The position numbers and the translations under genes are program-made. From contig SKRJ01000146.1 in the NCBI GenBank assembly GCA_007118555.1, positions 1-8,424 on the forward strand: a stretch of DNA of 8,424 nt, given 5' to 3'. Position 1 is the first letter of the stretch, and every line of letters begins with the position of its first letter. Of this stretch, positions 1-6,911 are shown piece after piece. Under the pieces are notes generated by a model that searched no databases, had not been told where the DNA came from, and was given only the letters and a program-made list of their open reading frames with translations. The stretch is from Anaerolineae bacterium. Lineage in GTDB: Bacteria > Chloroflexota > Anaerolineae > UBA1429.

Positions 1-1611
1 CTGCCAGAAACGCTCCCGTGGCAGCCGCTGCAGCTCTACCAAGGGGTTGGGCCGTAGCGGGCTGATGCCCGAGACCGTCTCCAGACCATAGACCTCGCCC
101 CAGTTGGCATGCACCAGGTGCGTAAGATCCACTCGGGACGGCTCCCCGGCCTGGAGCTCCCGCAACCAGGCGGGCGCCACCCACAGCCCGCCGCCGGGCG
201 GGCGCCGCATCACGGCGGACAGACTAACCACATACAGATCGGCGGCCAGCAGGAGCACCAGAGCGCCGGCCACCCAGCGTCCCTGCCACCGCAGGGCCAG
301 GAGCCCCAGGCCGACCAGCGCCACGGCGGCATGCCGCAGCCACGTCTCTCCCCAGGCGAGCCCGGGGCCGCGCCACAAAGCCAGGAGGCCGGACACCAGC
401 AACAGGGATACGATGAGGACCCGCGCCGTCCAGCCCAGCGCCCGGCGCCGCTCGATCGATGTGGCATCCTGCCAGGCCGCCAGGCCCAGCCCCGCCAGCA
501 CGCTCAGGCTCACGGCCCACAAGCTCAAGAAGCGTTCCTGCTGGCGAAAGAGAGCCATCCCCGGCAGGAACTGGTACGCAAGGCGAAAGAGCCCCCCTGC
601 GTCGCCCAGAGCGAGCCAGGCGCTGACCAAAGCCGCGGCCGCCCAGAAAACGACATCGCTGTGCGCGTGGGCGGCGCTACGCGACGAGACGTTGCCCCGC
701 AATCGCCACGCCACCAGCGCCAGGATCACCGCGACGATGCCCCCATACTGGGGCGCCCACAGGCTCATTGTCGTCGGCACCAGCGCCTGCACCCAGTCGG
801 CGACGGGCAGACCGCTGGAGACAAAGCTATAGTCCACCTGGCTGCGGGCCGTATGCAGCGTGTAGCGCAGGGCCGGCACCCAGCTCACCGCCGAGACGCC
901 CAGCGCCACAAGAGCCACCAGACCCCCCGCCGCCAACAGCCGCGGCCAGGGCCAGCGAGCGCGGATGCCCCGATACAGGAACCAGGCGCCCGCCAGATAG
1001 AGCACGTGCACCCACGTCTGAGGATGGCCGGCCAGCCCCGCCAGGGCCAATGCCCCGCCCGCTGCCACAAGCCAGGGAGCAGGGCGGCGCGCCTGAAAAG
1101 CGAGTTGGATGGCAAGCAACGCGGCGGGCAGCCAGGCCATGGTCTCGAGGATGGCAAGCTGCAGGAGGGGATAGCCCGTCAGGTAGCCGCCCAGGCCCAG
1201 GCTCACGGCAGAGATCAGCCCGGCCCCACGTCGCCGCGTCAATACATAGCCCAGGCCATAGGCAAAGGCGCCCGCCAACCAGACGTGGGCCAGGATCTCG
1301 AACTGCAGGAGCGCAAAGGGAAAGGCGCCGGTCGGGGCCGCCAGGATCGTCAGCCAGCGAGGCGGGTAGAACACGGCCGATTGGGGATCGGCGGCAAAGG
1401 GAAAGCCGCCATAGCTCCCGGGAGACCAGAGCGGCACGCGCCCGGCTTGCGTCTCGCGCGCCTGGAACAGGGTAAAGGCGTGAAACTGGCCGCTGAGATC
1501 GCCGGCCGACAGATGCTCGCGGCCGCTCAGGAACGCCCCAAAGAACAGGGCCCACAGGAGCGTCCACAGGGCGAGCGCGGATAGATGGCGGGACAGGAGG
1601 TTTCGCATCAT
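1..1611 (-). CDS. YfhO-like multi-pass membrane protein, 3' end cut off by the window edge
   Basis: The minus strand is open from ATG at 1611-1609 to base 1, giving 537 codons with no stop. The translation begins MMRNLLSRHLSALALWTLLW and is rich in hydrophobic helices. Around residues 36-83 it reads AGDLSGQFHAF, then GRVPLWSPGSYGG, then FAADPQSAVFYPPRW. This is the YfhO-type signature: an acidic and Gln loop, then 'G.PLWSP..YGG.P', then 'FYP'. Later parts alternate membrane helices with Arg-rich loops and end in a soluble stretch containing ANWGEVYGLETVSGISPLRP, also typical of YfhO C-terminal regions. The family is usually about 800-900 residues, so roughly the last third is missing. YfhO proteins are GT-C-like and linked to glycosylation of lipid carriers or teichoic acids; the exact substrate here is unknown. 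An in-frame TAG six codons upstream limits the start to the ATGATG pair. No Shine-Dalgarno is present, and the promoter lies almost on the start codon. Confidence 0.85.
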   Translation of the reverse strand, partial: MMRNLLSRHLSALALWTLLWALFFGAFLSGREHLSAGDLSGQFHAFTLFQARETQAGRVPLWSPGSYGGFPFAADPQSAVFYPPRWLTILAAPTGAFPFALLQFEILAHVWLAGAFAYGLGYVLTRRRGAGLISAVSLGLGGYLTGYPLLQLAILETMAWLPAALLAIQLAFQARRPAPWLVAAGGALALAGLAGHPQTWVHVLYLAGAWFLYRGIRARWPWPRLLAAGGLVALVALGVSAVSWVPALRYTLHTARSQVDYSFVSSGLPVADWVQALVPTTMSLWAPQYGGIVAVILALVAWRLRGNVSSRSAAHAHSDVVFWAAAALVSAWLALGDAGGLFRLAYQFLPGMALFRQQERFLSLWAVSLSVLAGLGLAAWQDATSIERRRALGWTARVLIVSLLLVSGLLALWRGPGLAWGETWLRHAAVALVGLGLLALRWQGRWVAGALVLLLAADLYVVSLSAVMRRPPGGGLWVAPAWLRELQAGEPSRVDLTHLVHANWGEVYGLETVSGISPLRPNPLVELQRLPRERFWQ

Positions 1612-1620
1612 GGCCCGACC

Positions 1621-1648
1621 ATTCTAGCCGGGCCGGCAGCCCGGTCAA
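1621..1648 (-). promoter_or_regulatory. sigma70-type promoter for the YfhO-like gene
   Basis: Read on the minus strand, TTGACC (1648-1643) is followed after exactly 16 bases by TAGAAT (1626-1621). Each hexamer differs from consensus at one base. A start 6-8 bases past the -10 would fall at about 1615-1613, only 2-4 bases before the ATG at 1611, so the transcript would be leaderless or nearly so. This agrees with the missing Shine-Dalgarno. Confidence 0.7.
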
Positions 1649-1722
1649 ACAGGAGTTGGGCCCCATCGGTGCGGCACTGCGCATGCCCATGGATCGCGCC
1701 ACCCTCTGACGGCTCCTTTCGT

Positions 1723-1750
1723 TTGACCCAAGCCCCATAGACGGTACAAT
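1723..1750 (+). promoter_or_regulatory. sigma70-type promoter for the glycosyltransferase operon
   Basis: TTGACC (1723-1728), a 16-base spacer, then TACAAT (1745-1750). The expected start is near 1757, giving a leader of about 60 bases before ATG 1819. The -35 box with its flank, GTTTGACC, is an exact inverted copy of the -35 of the leftward promoter (GGTCAAAC at 1643-1650). The two promoters point away from each other with about 74 bases between their -35 boxes. I see no clear operator palindrome in that gap. Confidence 0.7.
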
Positions 1751-1777
1751 CCACTTCCAGAGGGAATCGAGAGCAAT

Positions 1778-1837
1778 ATGTCAAACGCCCACAGGCAAAA
1801 GAGCCTCCACAACTCATCATGTCATTCAAGGCCATGA
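1778..1837 (+). CDS. possible 19-codon leader ORF overlapping the first glycosyltransferase start
   Basis: This is the first ATG in the predicted transcript. It encodes MSNAHRQKSLHNSSCHSRP and stops at TGA 1835-1837, in a different frame from the downstream gene. Purine-rich AGAGGGA (1759-1765) and GAGAG (1771 region) lie upstream and could bind ribosomes. The stop overlaps the second in-frame ATG of the downstream gene (1834) as ATGA, the arrangement typical of termination-reinitiation coupling. The peptide has no recognisable family, and a short ORF this size can arise by chance. Confidence 0.3.
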   Translation: MSNAHRQKSLHNSSCHSRP

Positions 1838-4116
1838 CAGCCTGTGCTTCGCATCGGCTGGTAGCGCCCCTCCTGGTGCTCTTTGTGGCCCTGGGAATCG
1901 TCTACCTGCGCGCCACGCCGCCCTTTGAGACCCCCGACGAGGTCGGCCACTATGCCTATGTGCGCCATCTGGCCGAGGAGCGCGCGCAACCGCCGTTGGT
2001 GATGGCGGACAATGAGTGGGATCAGGGACAGATGCACCAGCCGCCCCTGTACTATGCACTGGGGGCGCTCCTGGTGGGACGCTTGGACACCGACGCCTGG
2101 GAGTACGCCTACCCGCGCAATCGCTACGCCGCTCTGGGCCAGCCCCACACCCCGGGCAATCACAATGCCGTGCTGCATCGCCCCACCCCCACTGCCGAGA
2201 CGCTACAGACCGCACGGGCGCTGCGGGCCTTGCGCCTATATTCGCTGGCGTGCTCCGCGCTCACCGTCTGGCTGGCCTACCGCCTGGCCCTGACCATCGC
2301 CCCGGAGCAAGGGTGGATCGCCCTGGGCACGGCGGCGGTATTGGCGATGACGCCCCAGTTCCTGTTCATCGGCGCCAGCGTCAACAACGATGTCCTGGTC
2401 ACGACGCTGACGGCGGCGGTGCTCCTGCTGGCCGCCGGCGTGGCCCGCGATGGCGGGCAGCCGTACAGAACGCCCATCGCCCTGGGGGTCCTCAGCGGCC
2501 TGGCGGCGCTGACCAAGCTGAGCGGCCTGGCCAGCCTGGCGCTTGTGCCCTTTGCCTATCTGCTCTACCGGGGACGCACTTGGAGGACGCAACTCTGGCC
2601 CGAGCTCTTGCGCCCGCTGCTGCTCTTTGGCTTGACGGCGACGCTGGTGGGCGGAGGGTGGTATCTGCGCAACGCCACCCTGTATGGCGATCCATTGGGG
2701 ATGACCCACTATCACGCCACATTTGCCGTCACAGACCAGCCGCTGCCGCTCTGGCAGGCAGTTTCCGTGGCCATCCAGGCGCTGCCCTCGTACTGGGGCG
2801 TCTTTGGTTGGATGAACGTCGTGGCGCCCCCGGCCTACTATGTCGTCGTACATGCCCTCACGCTGGTGGCGCTGGGCGGCCTGTTTGTGCGGGGCGTCTC
2901 TGCCTGGCGACAGCGCCGCTGGCCCGCCCCGGCCACGCTGCGCGCCGGCGCCGTCGGTCTGCTATGGGCGCTGCTGATGCTGGCCCTGATCCTGCGCTGG
3001 TCGCAGACGATCGTGCGCACCCAGGGACGCCTGCTCTTTCCCGCTGCGGGCGTCTTTTCGTTGCTGCTGGTGTTGGGGATCACGGCCTGGTGGCCCCGGC
3101 GCTGGCGGGCGCCTGTGACCCTGGGCCTGAGCCTCGTGCTGTTCCTTATCGCGGCAGCCATGCCCTGGGCGGTGATTGCCCCTGTCTATGCCCCGCCAGC
3201 GCGGCTCGAGGCCGCCGGGCTGCCCGAGGGAGTGCCACACCTGGATCTGCACTATGGCGACCAGATCACCCTGCTGGGCGCCGTCGTGCTATCGCCCGAG
3301 GCCATCCCCAATGAGATGGTGTGGGTGCGGCTGTACTGGCGCGCCCATGAGGCGCTGCCGCGAGACTATACGCAGGCCGTGCTGCTCGTGGGGCCCGGGG
3401 GCGAACGCCTGGGCGGGATCGATACGTTCCCGGGCATGGGCCGGGCGCCCACGCGTTTTTGGGAGCCGGACGAGATCCTCGTGGACGATGTGGCGCTGCC
3501 GGTAGCTTGGGACGCCGACGGCCCGCTGGCGGCGTCCATTCGCGTCGCCTTGTATGAGGATCGCTTTGACAACACGCTGCCTGTCCGCGACAGGGCCGGT
3601 GGCGCCCTGGGTACCTCGGCCGAGATCGGGCGCGTGCGCTTGGGTCGCCAGCGCCCCTGGGATGAGGGCGATCCCTCGTATCCGCTGGAGGTTCAACTGG
3701 GCGATGGCATGCGACTGCTCGGCTATGATCTGGAGCGTCAGAGTGACGGAGACGATGTGGCTCTGGAGTTGGCGCTCTACTGGGAATGTGTAGCGCCCAT
3801 CTCTGAGCACTATACCGTCTTTGTGCATCTGCTCGATGCCGAGGGCCAGATCGTGGGTCAGGCCGACGCGCCGCCCCTGGAGGGCGCCTTTGCCACGCCG
3901 TTCTGGCGCCCTGGCGACCGAGTGCGCGATCTGTACCGGCTTGCTGTGCCCGTGGAGCATTTCGGAGAGAGACTGACGCTGCGGGTGGGCCTCTATGCGA
4001 CTCTCAGCGGCGCCAGGCTCCCCGTCAGGCACGCCGTCCCCCCCACAGACTATATCGACATCGGGCCATTCCGGCTCGCTAGCGAGGGAATCGTACCGGA
4101 TGACCAGCTTGAGTGA
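1819..4116 (+). CDS. GT-C membrane glycosyltransferase (GT39/ArnT/DUF2142-like) with two C-terminal beta modules
   Basis: The protein has 765 residues. An N-terminal helix (about 14-30) leads into a first outer loop, TPPFETPDEVGHY (33-45), whose D40-E41 is the expected acidic catalytic pair of GT-C enzymes. HQPPLYY follows at 73-79, SVNND at 187-191 and TQGRLLFPA at 401-409, all typical of this superfamily. Hydrophobic segments continue to about 454. The enzyme probably moves a sugar from a polyprenyl-phosphate donor onto an acceptor outside the membrane; donor and acceptor cannot be read from sequence. Residues 474-609 and 621-757 are soluble and resemble each other: GDQITLLG/GDGMRLLG, VRLYWRA/LALYWEC, ATPFWRPGD-like and RVALYED/RVGLYAT elements recur. 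Neither start is well served. ATG 1819 has no good Shine-Dalgarno; ATG 1834 (in frame, 760 residues) has AAGG too close but overlaps the leader ORF stop. The 3' end overlaps the next gene by 17 bases. Confidence 0.85.
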   Translation: MSFKAMTACASHRLVAPLLVLFVALGIVYLRATPPFETPDEVGHYAYVRHLAEERAQPPLVMADNEWDQGQMHQPPLYYALGALLVGRLDTDAWEYAYPRNRYAALGQPHTPGNHNAVLHRPTPTAETLQTARALRALRLYSLACSALTVWLAYRLALTIAPEQGWIALGTAAVLAMTPQFLFIGASVNNDVLVTTLTAAVLLLAAGVARDGGQPYRTPIALGVLSGLAALTKLSGLASLALVPFAYLLYRGRTWRTQLWPELLRPLLLFGLTATLVGGGWYLRNATLYGDPLGMTHYHATFAVTDQPLPLWQAVSVAIQALPSYWGVFGWMNVVAPPAYYVVVHALTLVALGGLFVRGVSAWRQRRWPAPATLRAGAVGLLWALLMLALILRWSQTIVRTQGRLLFPAAGVFSLLLVLGITAWWPRRWRAPVTLGLSLVLFLIAAAMPWAVIAPVYAPPARLEAAGLPEGVPHLDLHYGDQITLLGAVVLSPEAIPNEMVWVRLYWRAHEALPRDYTQAVLLVGPGGERLGGIDTFPGMGRAPTRFWEPDEILVDDVALPVAWDADGPLAASIRVALYEDRFDNTLPVRDRAGGALGTSAEIGRVRLGRQRPWDEGDPSYPLEVQLGDGMRLLGYDLERQSDGDDVALELALYWECVAPISEHYTVFVHLLDAEGQIVGQADAPPLEGAFATPFWRPGDRVRDLYRLAVPVEHFGERLTLRVGLYATLSGARLPVRHAVPPTDYIDIGPFRLASEGIVPDDQLE
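4084..4089 (+). promoter_or_regulatory. ribosome binding site setting the start of the second glycosyltransferase
   Basis: GAGGGA lies 10 bases before ATG 4100, inside the end of the preceding gene. It favours 4100 over the in-frame ATG at 3995, whose 35 extra residues are a Ser/Pro/Gly-rich out-of-frame reading of the upstream gene. Confidence 0.6.
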
Positions 4117-6583
4117 TGCCGCGGGGCGCCGCTGGGCTCTGACGTTCTCGCTTTTGGCCTTGGCGCTGTTCCTGACCGGGATCGATGCCAAGAGCCTCTG
4201 GTGGGATGAGAGCCTGAGCCTCTTTCGCGCCCAACAGAGCCTATCGTACATCCTGAGCAATCGCCTGGATATCGGGATGGCGCTCACCATCGATCAGCAC
4301 CCGCCGTTCTATTTCATCCTGCTGCACGGCGCCATCCGACTGTTCGGCGAGAGCGACCTGGCCCTGCGCCTGCCCAGCGCCCTGGCCGCTACCCTGACCG
4401 TGCCCTTGCTCTATGCGTTGGGCAAGCGCCTGGCCGGCGTCCGCATCGGGGTGTTGGCCGCCCTGTGGGGCGCGCTCTCGCCGCTCCACCTGTGGTACGC
4501 CCAAGAAGTGCGCATGTATACCCTGGTGACAGCGCTGGGAGCCGCGGGCACCTATGCCCTGTGGCGCGCTATCGACGAGCGCAAGCCCGGGTGGGCGGCT
4601 GCCTATGTCGTCACTGCTGCGCTGGGCCTCGGCACCCTCTACTTTTACGGGCTGCTCATCGGGGTGCAGGTGCTCTTTGGCCTGGCGCTGCTGGCGCGCA
4701 GGACACACCTGCGGATCGGCTCGGTGCCCCGTTGGGGATGGATGGCCGGCGGCGTGGCAGCCCTGGTCCTGGGCGGATTGCTCGCCTGGCTGGCACCCCC
4801 CCAGATTCGCGCCCTTTTGCACGAGTCGTTGCCCGGGCGCGCCTATATCTCGTTTGATGCCATGCTGCTGGACGCCCTGCATGCTTTCTCGCTGGGTCTC
4901 TCGATCGAGCCAGGCGATATCTGGCCCGTGCAGATGCTCTATCTGGCCATCTACCTGCTGGGCCTGGTGGCTGCCTGGCAACGGGGCGGCCCGTCCGCTC
5001 GCCCCTCGGAGCGATGGGGGACGCGCACGGCCCTGTTGATGCTATTGGTGGGATTCCCCGTATTGCCCCTCCTCTTTTTCTGGCTGGTGTCGCTGTACAA
5101 GCCGATCTATATGGGGAGCCGCTATATCACCCTCTTTGGGCCCTCATTCTACCTGGCGCTGGCGCTGGGCGTGGACCTGCTGTGGAAAAGGAGCCGCCTG
5201 CTGGGCATCGGCCTGACGGCCGTTCTGGCGGCAGGCATGGTCTACTCGATGGTCAACTACCACACCGATCCCTTTTATGTCAAAGAAAACTACCAGGCGG
5301 CGGCGCAGCATGTGATTCGGCGGGAACTGCCGGGCGACGTCATCGTGCTCACGGCTCCCGAGAACCAGTTTGCCTTTGGGCACTATTATCAGGGCCATCT
5401 GGGGATCTCGCCGCTGCCTCAGCCCGCGCTGGCTCTACCCGATCCTGTCCCACTGGATCGTGCACTGCGCCTGCTGGCCGGCGACTATGACCGCCTCTGG
5501 CTGGTTCATTGTCGCACCCAATGGTCCGATCCGGAGGATCTGGTGCTGGATTGGATGAATCGCCATCTGCGCCTACTTGAGCGCACGGTATACCCGTCCT
5601 ACGGAACCGACATGACGGTATACCTGTACAGCGCCCGCTCGCCCGTAGGCGCGACGGTGGAGGGTGTGGCGCCAGTGGCCACCTGTGACGACAGACTGGC
5701 GCTGATGGACTGGTCGGCACGGTATCTGGATGATCAGGGAAGCCCCGTGATCCTGTCTCGCACGGCATTGGAGGCGGGCCCCGAGGCGATGGCCGCTGCG
5801 CCGGGGGGCGGCAGTGTGGCCGTGCGCTTCCGTTGGCATGTGCTGGCGCCGTTGGAGGGCTACAAGCTCTCGCTGCGCCTGGTGGACCAGACCGGGCAGA
5901 CCTGGACGCAGCACGATGATCGCCCGATCTACTATTCTCCCACCGAGACGTGGGAGGTAGGCAGTGTGATGGAGCACGATATCTCATTGACGCTGCCGGC
6001 GGGCCTCCCTCCCGGCATCTATACCCTGCTCGTCGTCCCCTATCGCGAAGCGGATCTCCGGGCATTGCCCTGTCCTCCGTTGCAGGATGAGGGATCGCCG
6101 CTCCGGTTGGGGCAGATCGCCGTGGGCGCCACGCCCGCCCACCTCGCGCCATCGCCCCGGGAGCTGGTGCCTCGGGCCCACCGCGTAGCAATGCCGCGCT
6201 CGTTGGGTCCACTACGTCTCTTGGGCCGCGCGCTGCCAACGCCTTCCGATGGATTCGTCAGCGCGGGCCAAACGCTGGAGATCGTCCTCTGGTGGCTGCC
6301 ACAGCAGCCTATTGACCAGGAGTATGAGCTGGTCTTTCATTGGACCCAGGGGCGCACTGTGATCCATCGAGAGATATACGCCTTCCCGAGCCAGGCGCTG
6401 CAGGCGGGCACGCCCTTGCTCAGCCGCCAGCAGCTCACCGTCCCCGAGACGCTGCCCTCAGGCGACTATACGCTACGGGTGCTCCTCTATGATCGCAGCG
6501 GGGGCGCCTTCGCCCGCGTACGTTGGGGCCGGCTGCCCTGGTTCGGCAGCAGCTTGGCTCTGGGTACCCTGACGGTCCCGTGA
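4100..6583 (+). CDS. GT39/PMT_2-type membrane glycosyltransferase with two C-terminal beta modules
   Basis: From ATG 4100 the protein has 827 residues. A first helix (12-29) is followed by LWWDESLSLF with D36-E37, the conserved acidic motif in the first outer loop of GT-C enzymes. QHPPFYFILLH (66-76), RLPSA (90-94) and SPLHLWYAQEVRMY (127-140) follow, the classic order of PMT_2/ArnT-type transferases. Hydrophobic segments run to about residue 382. A soluble part (about 394-512), with NYQAAAQHV and PGDVIVL, is usual after the membrane domain in this family. Two beta-rich modules (about 525-660 and 701-825) close the protein; the last has GPLRLLG, VLWW and YTLRVLLYDRSGG like the upstream enzyme. 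The likely role is transfer of a sugar from polyprenyl phosphate to an envelope glycan, lipid or protein; the substrate is unknown. The 17-base overlap with the upstream gene implies co-translation. The family call is strong, the substrate open. Confidence 0.9.
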   Translation: MTSLSDAAGRRWALTFSLLALALFLTGIDAKSLWWDESLSLFRAQQSLSYILSNRLDIGMALTIDQHPPFYFILLHGAIRLFGESDLALRLPSALAATLTVPLLYALGKRLAGVRIGVLAALWGALSPLHLWYAQEVRMYTLVTALGAAGTYALWRAIDERKPGWAAAYVVTAALGLGTLYFYGLLIGVQVLFGLALLARRTHLRIGSVPRWGWMAGGVAALVLGGLLAWLAPPQIRALLHESLPGRAYISFDAMLLDALHAFSLGLSIEPGDIWPVQMLYLAIYLLGLVAAWQRGGPSARPSERWGTRTALLMLLVGFPVLPLLFFWLVSLYKPIYMGSRYITLFGPSFYLALALGVDLLWKRSRLLGIGLTAVLAAGMVYSMVNYHTDPFYVKENYQAAAQHVIRRELPGDVIVLTAPENQFAFGHYYQGHLGISPLPQPALALPDPVPLDRALRLLAGDYDRLWLVHCRTQWSDPEDLVLDWMNRHLRLLERTVYPSYGTDMTVYLYSARSPVGATVEGVAPVATCDDRLALMDWSARYLDDQGSPVILSRTALEAGPEAMAAAPGGGSVAVRFRWHVLAPLEGYKLSLRLVDQTGQTWTQHDDRPIYYSPTETWEVGSVMEHDISLTLPAGLPPGIYTLLVVPYREADLRALPCPPLQDEGSPLRLGQIAVGATPAHLAPSPRELVPRAHRVAMPRSLGPLRLLGRALPTPSDGFVSAGQTLEIVLWWLPQQPIDQEYELVFHWTQGRTVIHREIYAFPSQALQAGTPLLSRQQLTVPETLPSGDYTLRVLLYDRSGGAFARVRWGRLPWFGSSLALGTLTVP

Positions 6584-6586
6584 CAA

Positions 6587-6603
6587 GGGATTGGAGCAGT
6601 CCC
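6587..6603 (+). terminator. hairpin just after the glycosyltransferase operon, possible terminator without U-tract
   Basis: GGGATTG (6587-6593) pairs with CAGTCCC (6597-6603) across a GAG loop: seven pairs including one G-U, starting three bases after the stop codon. It is followed by CCGGCCCC rather than a T-run, so it may be a U-less terminator or an mRNA 3'-end stabiliser. Confidence 0.4.
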
Positions 6604-6658
6604 CCGGCCCCGCGAACGCCAGACCGCGGAAACGTGAACGATGCATGTACATAAACCC

Positions 6659-6687
6659 TTGACATGGCGGAAAACCATCACTATACT
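6659..6687 (+). promoter_or_regulatory. distal sigma70-type promoter P1 of the sigma-factor gene
   Basis: TTGACA (6659-6664), a 17-base spacer, and TATACT (6682-6687). The -35 is perfect, the spacing ideal and the -10 off by one base. The start is expected near 6694, giving a leader of about 410 bases before the sigma gene. The surrounding sequence is visibly more AT-rich than the coding regions. Confidence 0.75.
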
Positions 6688-6694
6688 GCCTCAC

Positions 6695-6710
6695 ATCTCG
6701 ACGCTGAGAT
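6695..6710 (+). repeat. small inverted repeat at the predicted P1 transcript start
   Basis: ATCTC (6695-6699) and GAGAT (6706-6710) are complementary across a six-base gap, right at the expected transcription start. It could be a 5' stem-loop or an operator half-site pair. The arms are only five bases, so chance is quite possible. Confidence 0.25.
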
Positions 6711-6779
6711 CGCGGTCTGCCCATGCGGTATGGCGTCGCCTTTTTTGTGAGCGGGCGAGATGCATCGGTTTTCTGGCTC

Positions 6780-6791
6780 TTGTGAGCACAA
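6780..6791. promoter_or_regulatory. palindrome TTGTGAGCACAA, possible operator between the two promoters
   Basis: TTGTG and CACAA form a perfect inverted repeat with a two-base centre. Its left part, TTGTGAGC, also occurs at 6745-6752, 35 bases upstream in the same orientation. The position between P1 and P2, about 58 bases before the P2 -35, would suit a regulator. No protein can be named from this alone. Confidence 0.3.
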
Positions 6792-6848
6792 TCGTTGCCA
6801 CAAGACCTGCATTCAGGAAAGTTGCTTGCAGAAAATATCGCCAAACAC

Positions 6849-6877
6849 TTGACATATAATCTTCGGTATGTTATACT
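6849..6877 (+). promoter_or_regulatory. proximal sigma70-type promoter P2 of the sigma-factor gene, extended -10
   Basis: TTGACA (6849-6854), a 17-base spacer, and TATACT (6872-6877), with TG at 6869-6870 one base before the -10 (extended -10). Hexamers and spacing are the same as in P1. A TATAAT at 6855-6860 lies directly after the -35, but no -35 is placed to serve it. Transcription is expected from about 6884, leaving a leader of about 220 bases. Confidence 0.8.
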
Positions 6878-6911
6878 GGTGGTGAAGCCCAGAAAAAGGC
6901 TGTCGTGGTGT

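Noticed and set aside
109..1584. 491-codon plus-strand ORF opposite the YfhO-like gene
   Set aside because: Composition is Gln/Arg/Pro/Gly-rich low complexity; the minus strand holds a coherent membrane protein with family motifs. It is an antisense shadow of high-GC coding sequence.
827..1738. 303-codon minus-strand ORF
   Set aside because: It is in another frame of the same strand as the YfhO-like gene, runs through that gene's promoter, and reads as Arg/Pro-rich noise.
3995..4099. N-terminal extension of the second glycosyltransferase from ATG 3995
   Set aside because: The 35 extra residues are an out-of-frame reading of the first enzyme, and ATG 4100 has a Shine-Dalgarno and precedes a proper first membrane helix.
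3289..4290. 333-codon minus-strand ORF across the junction of the glycosyltransferases
   Set aside because: Lies opposite well-supported coding sequence of both enzymes and has no recognisable motif.
6733..6746. GGC-GTC-GCC followed by TTTTTT as a terminator between P1 and P2
   Set aside because: Only three base pairs can form, too weak for an intrinsic terminator despite the T-run.
6745..6754. Ten-base match TTGTGAGCGG to the left half of the E. coli lac operator
   Set aside because: The right half does not match and there is no LacI-type gene or sugar-utilisation operon nearby; the match is probably chance.
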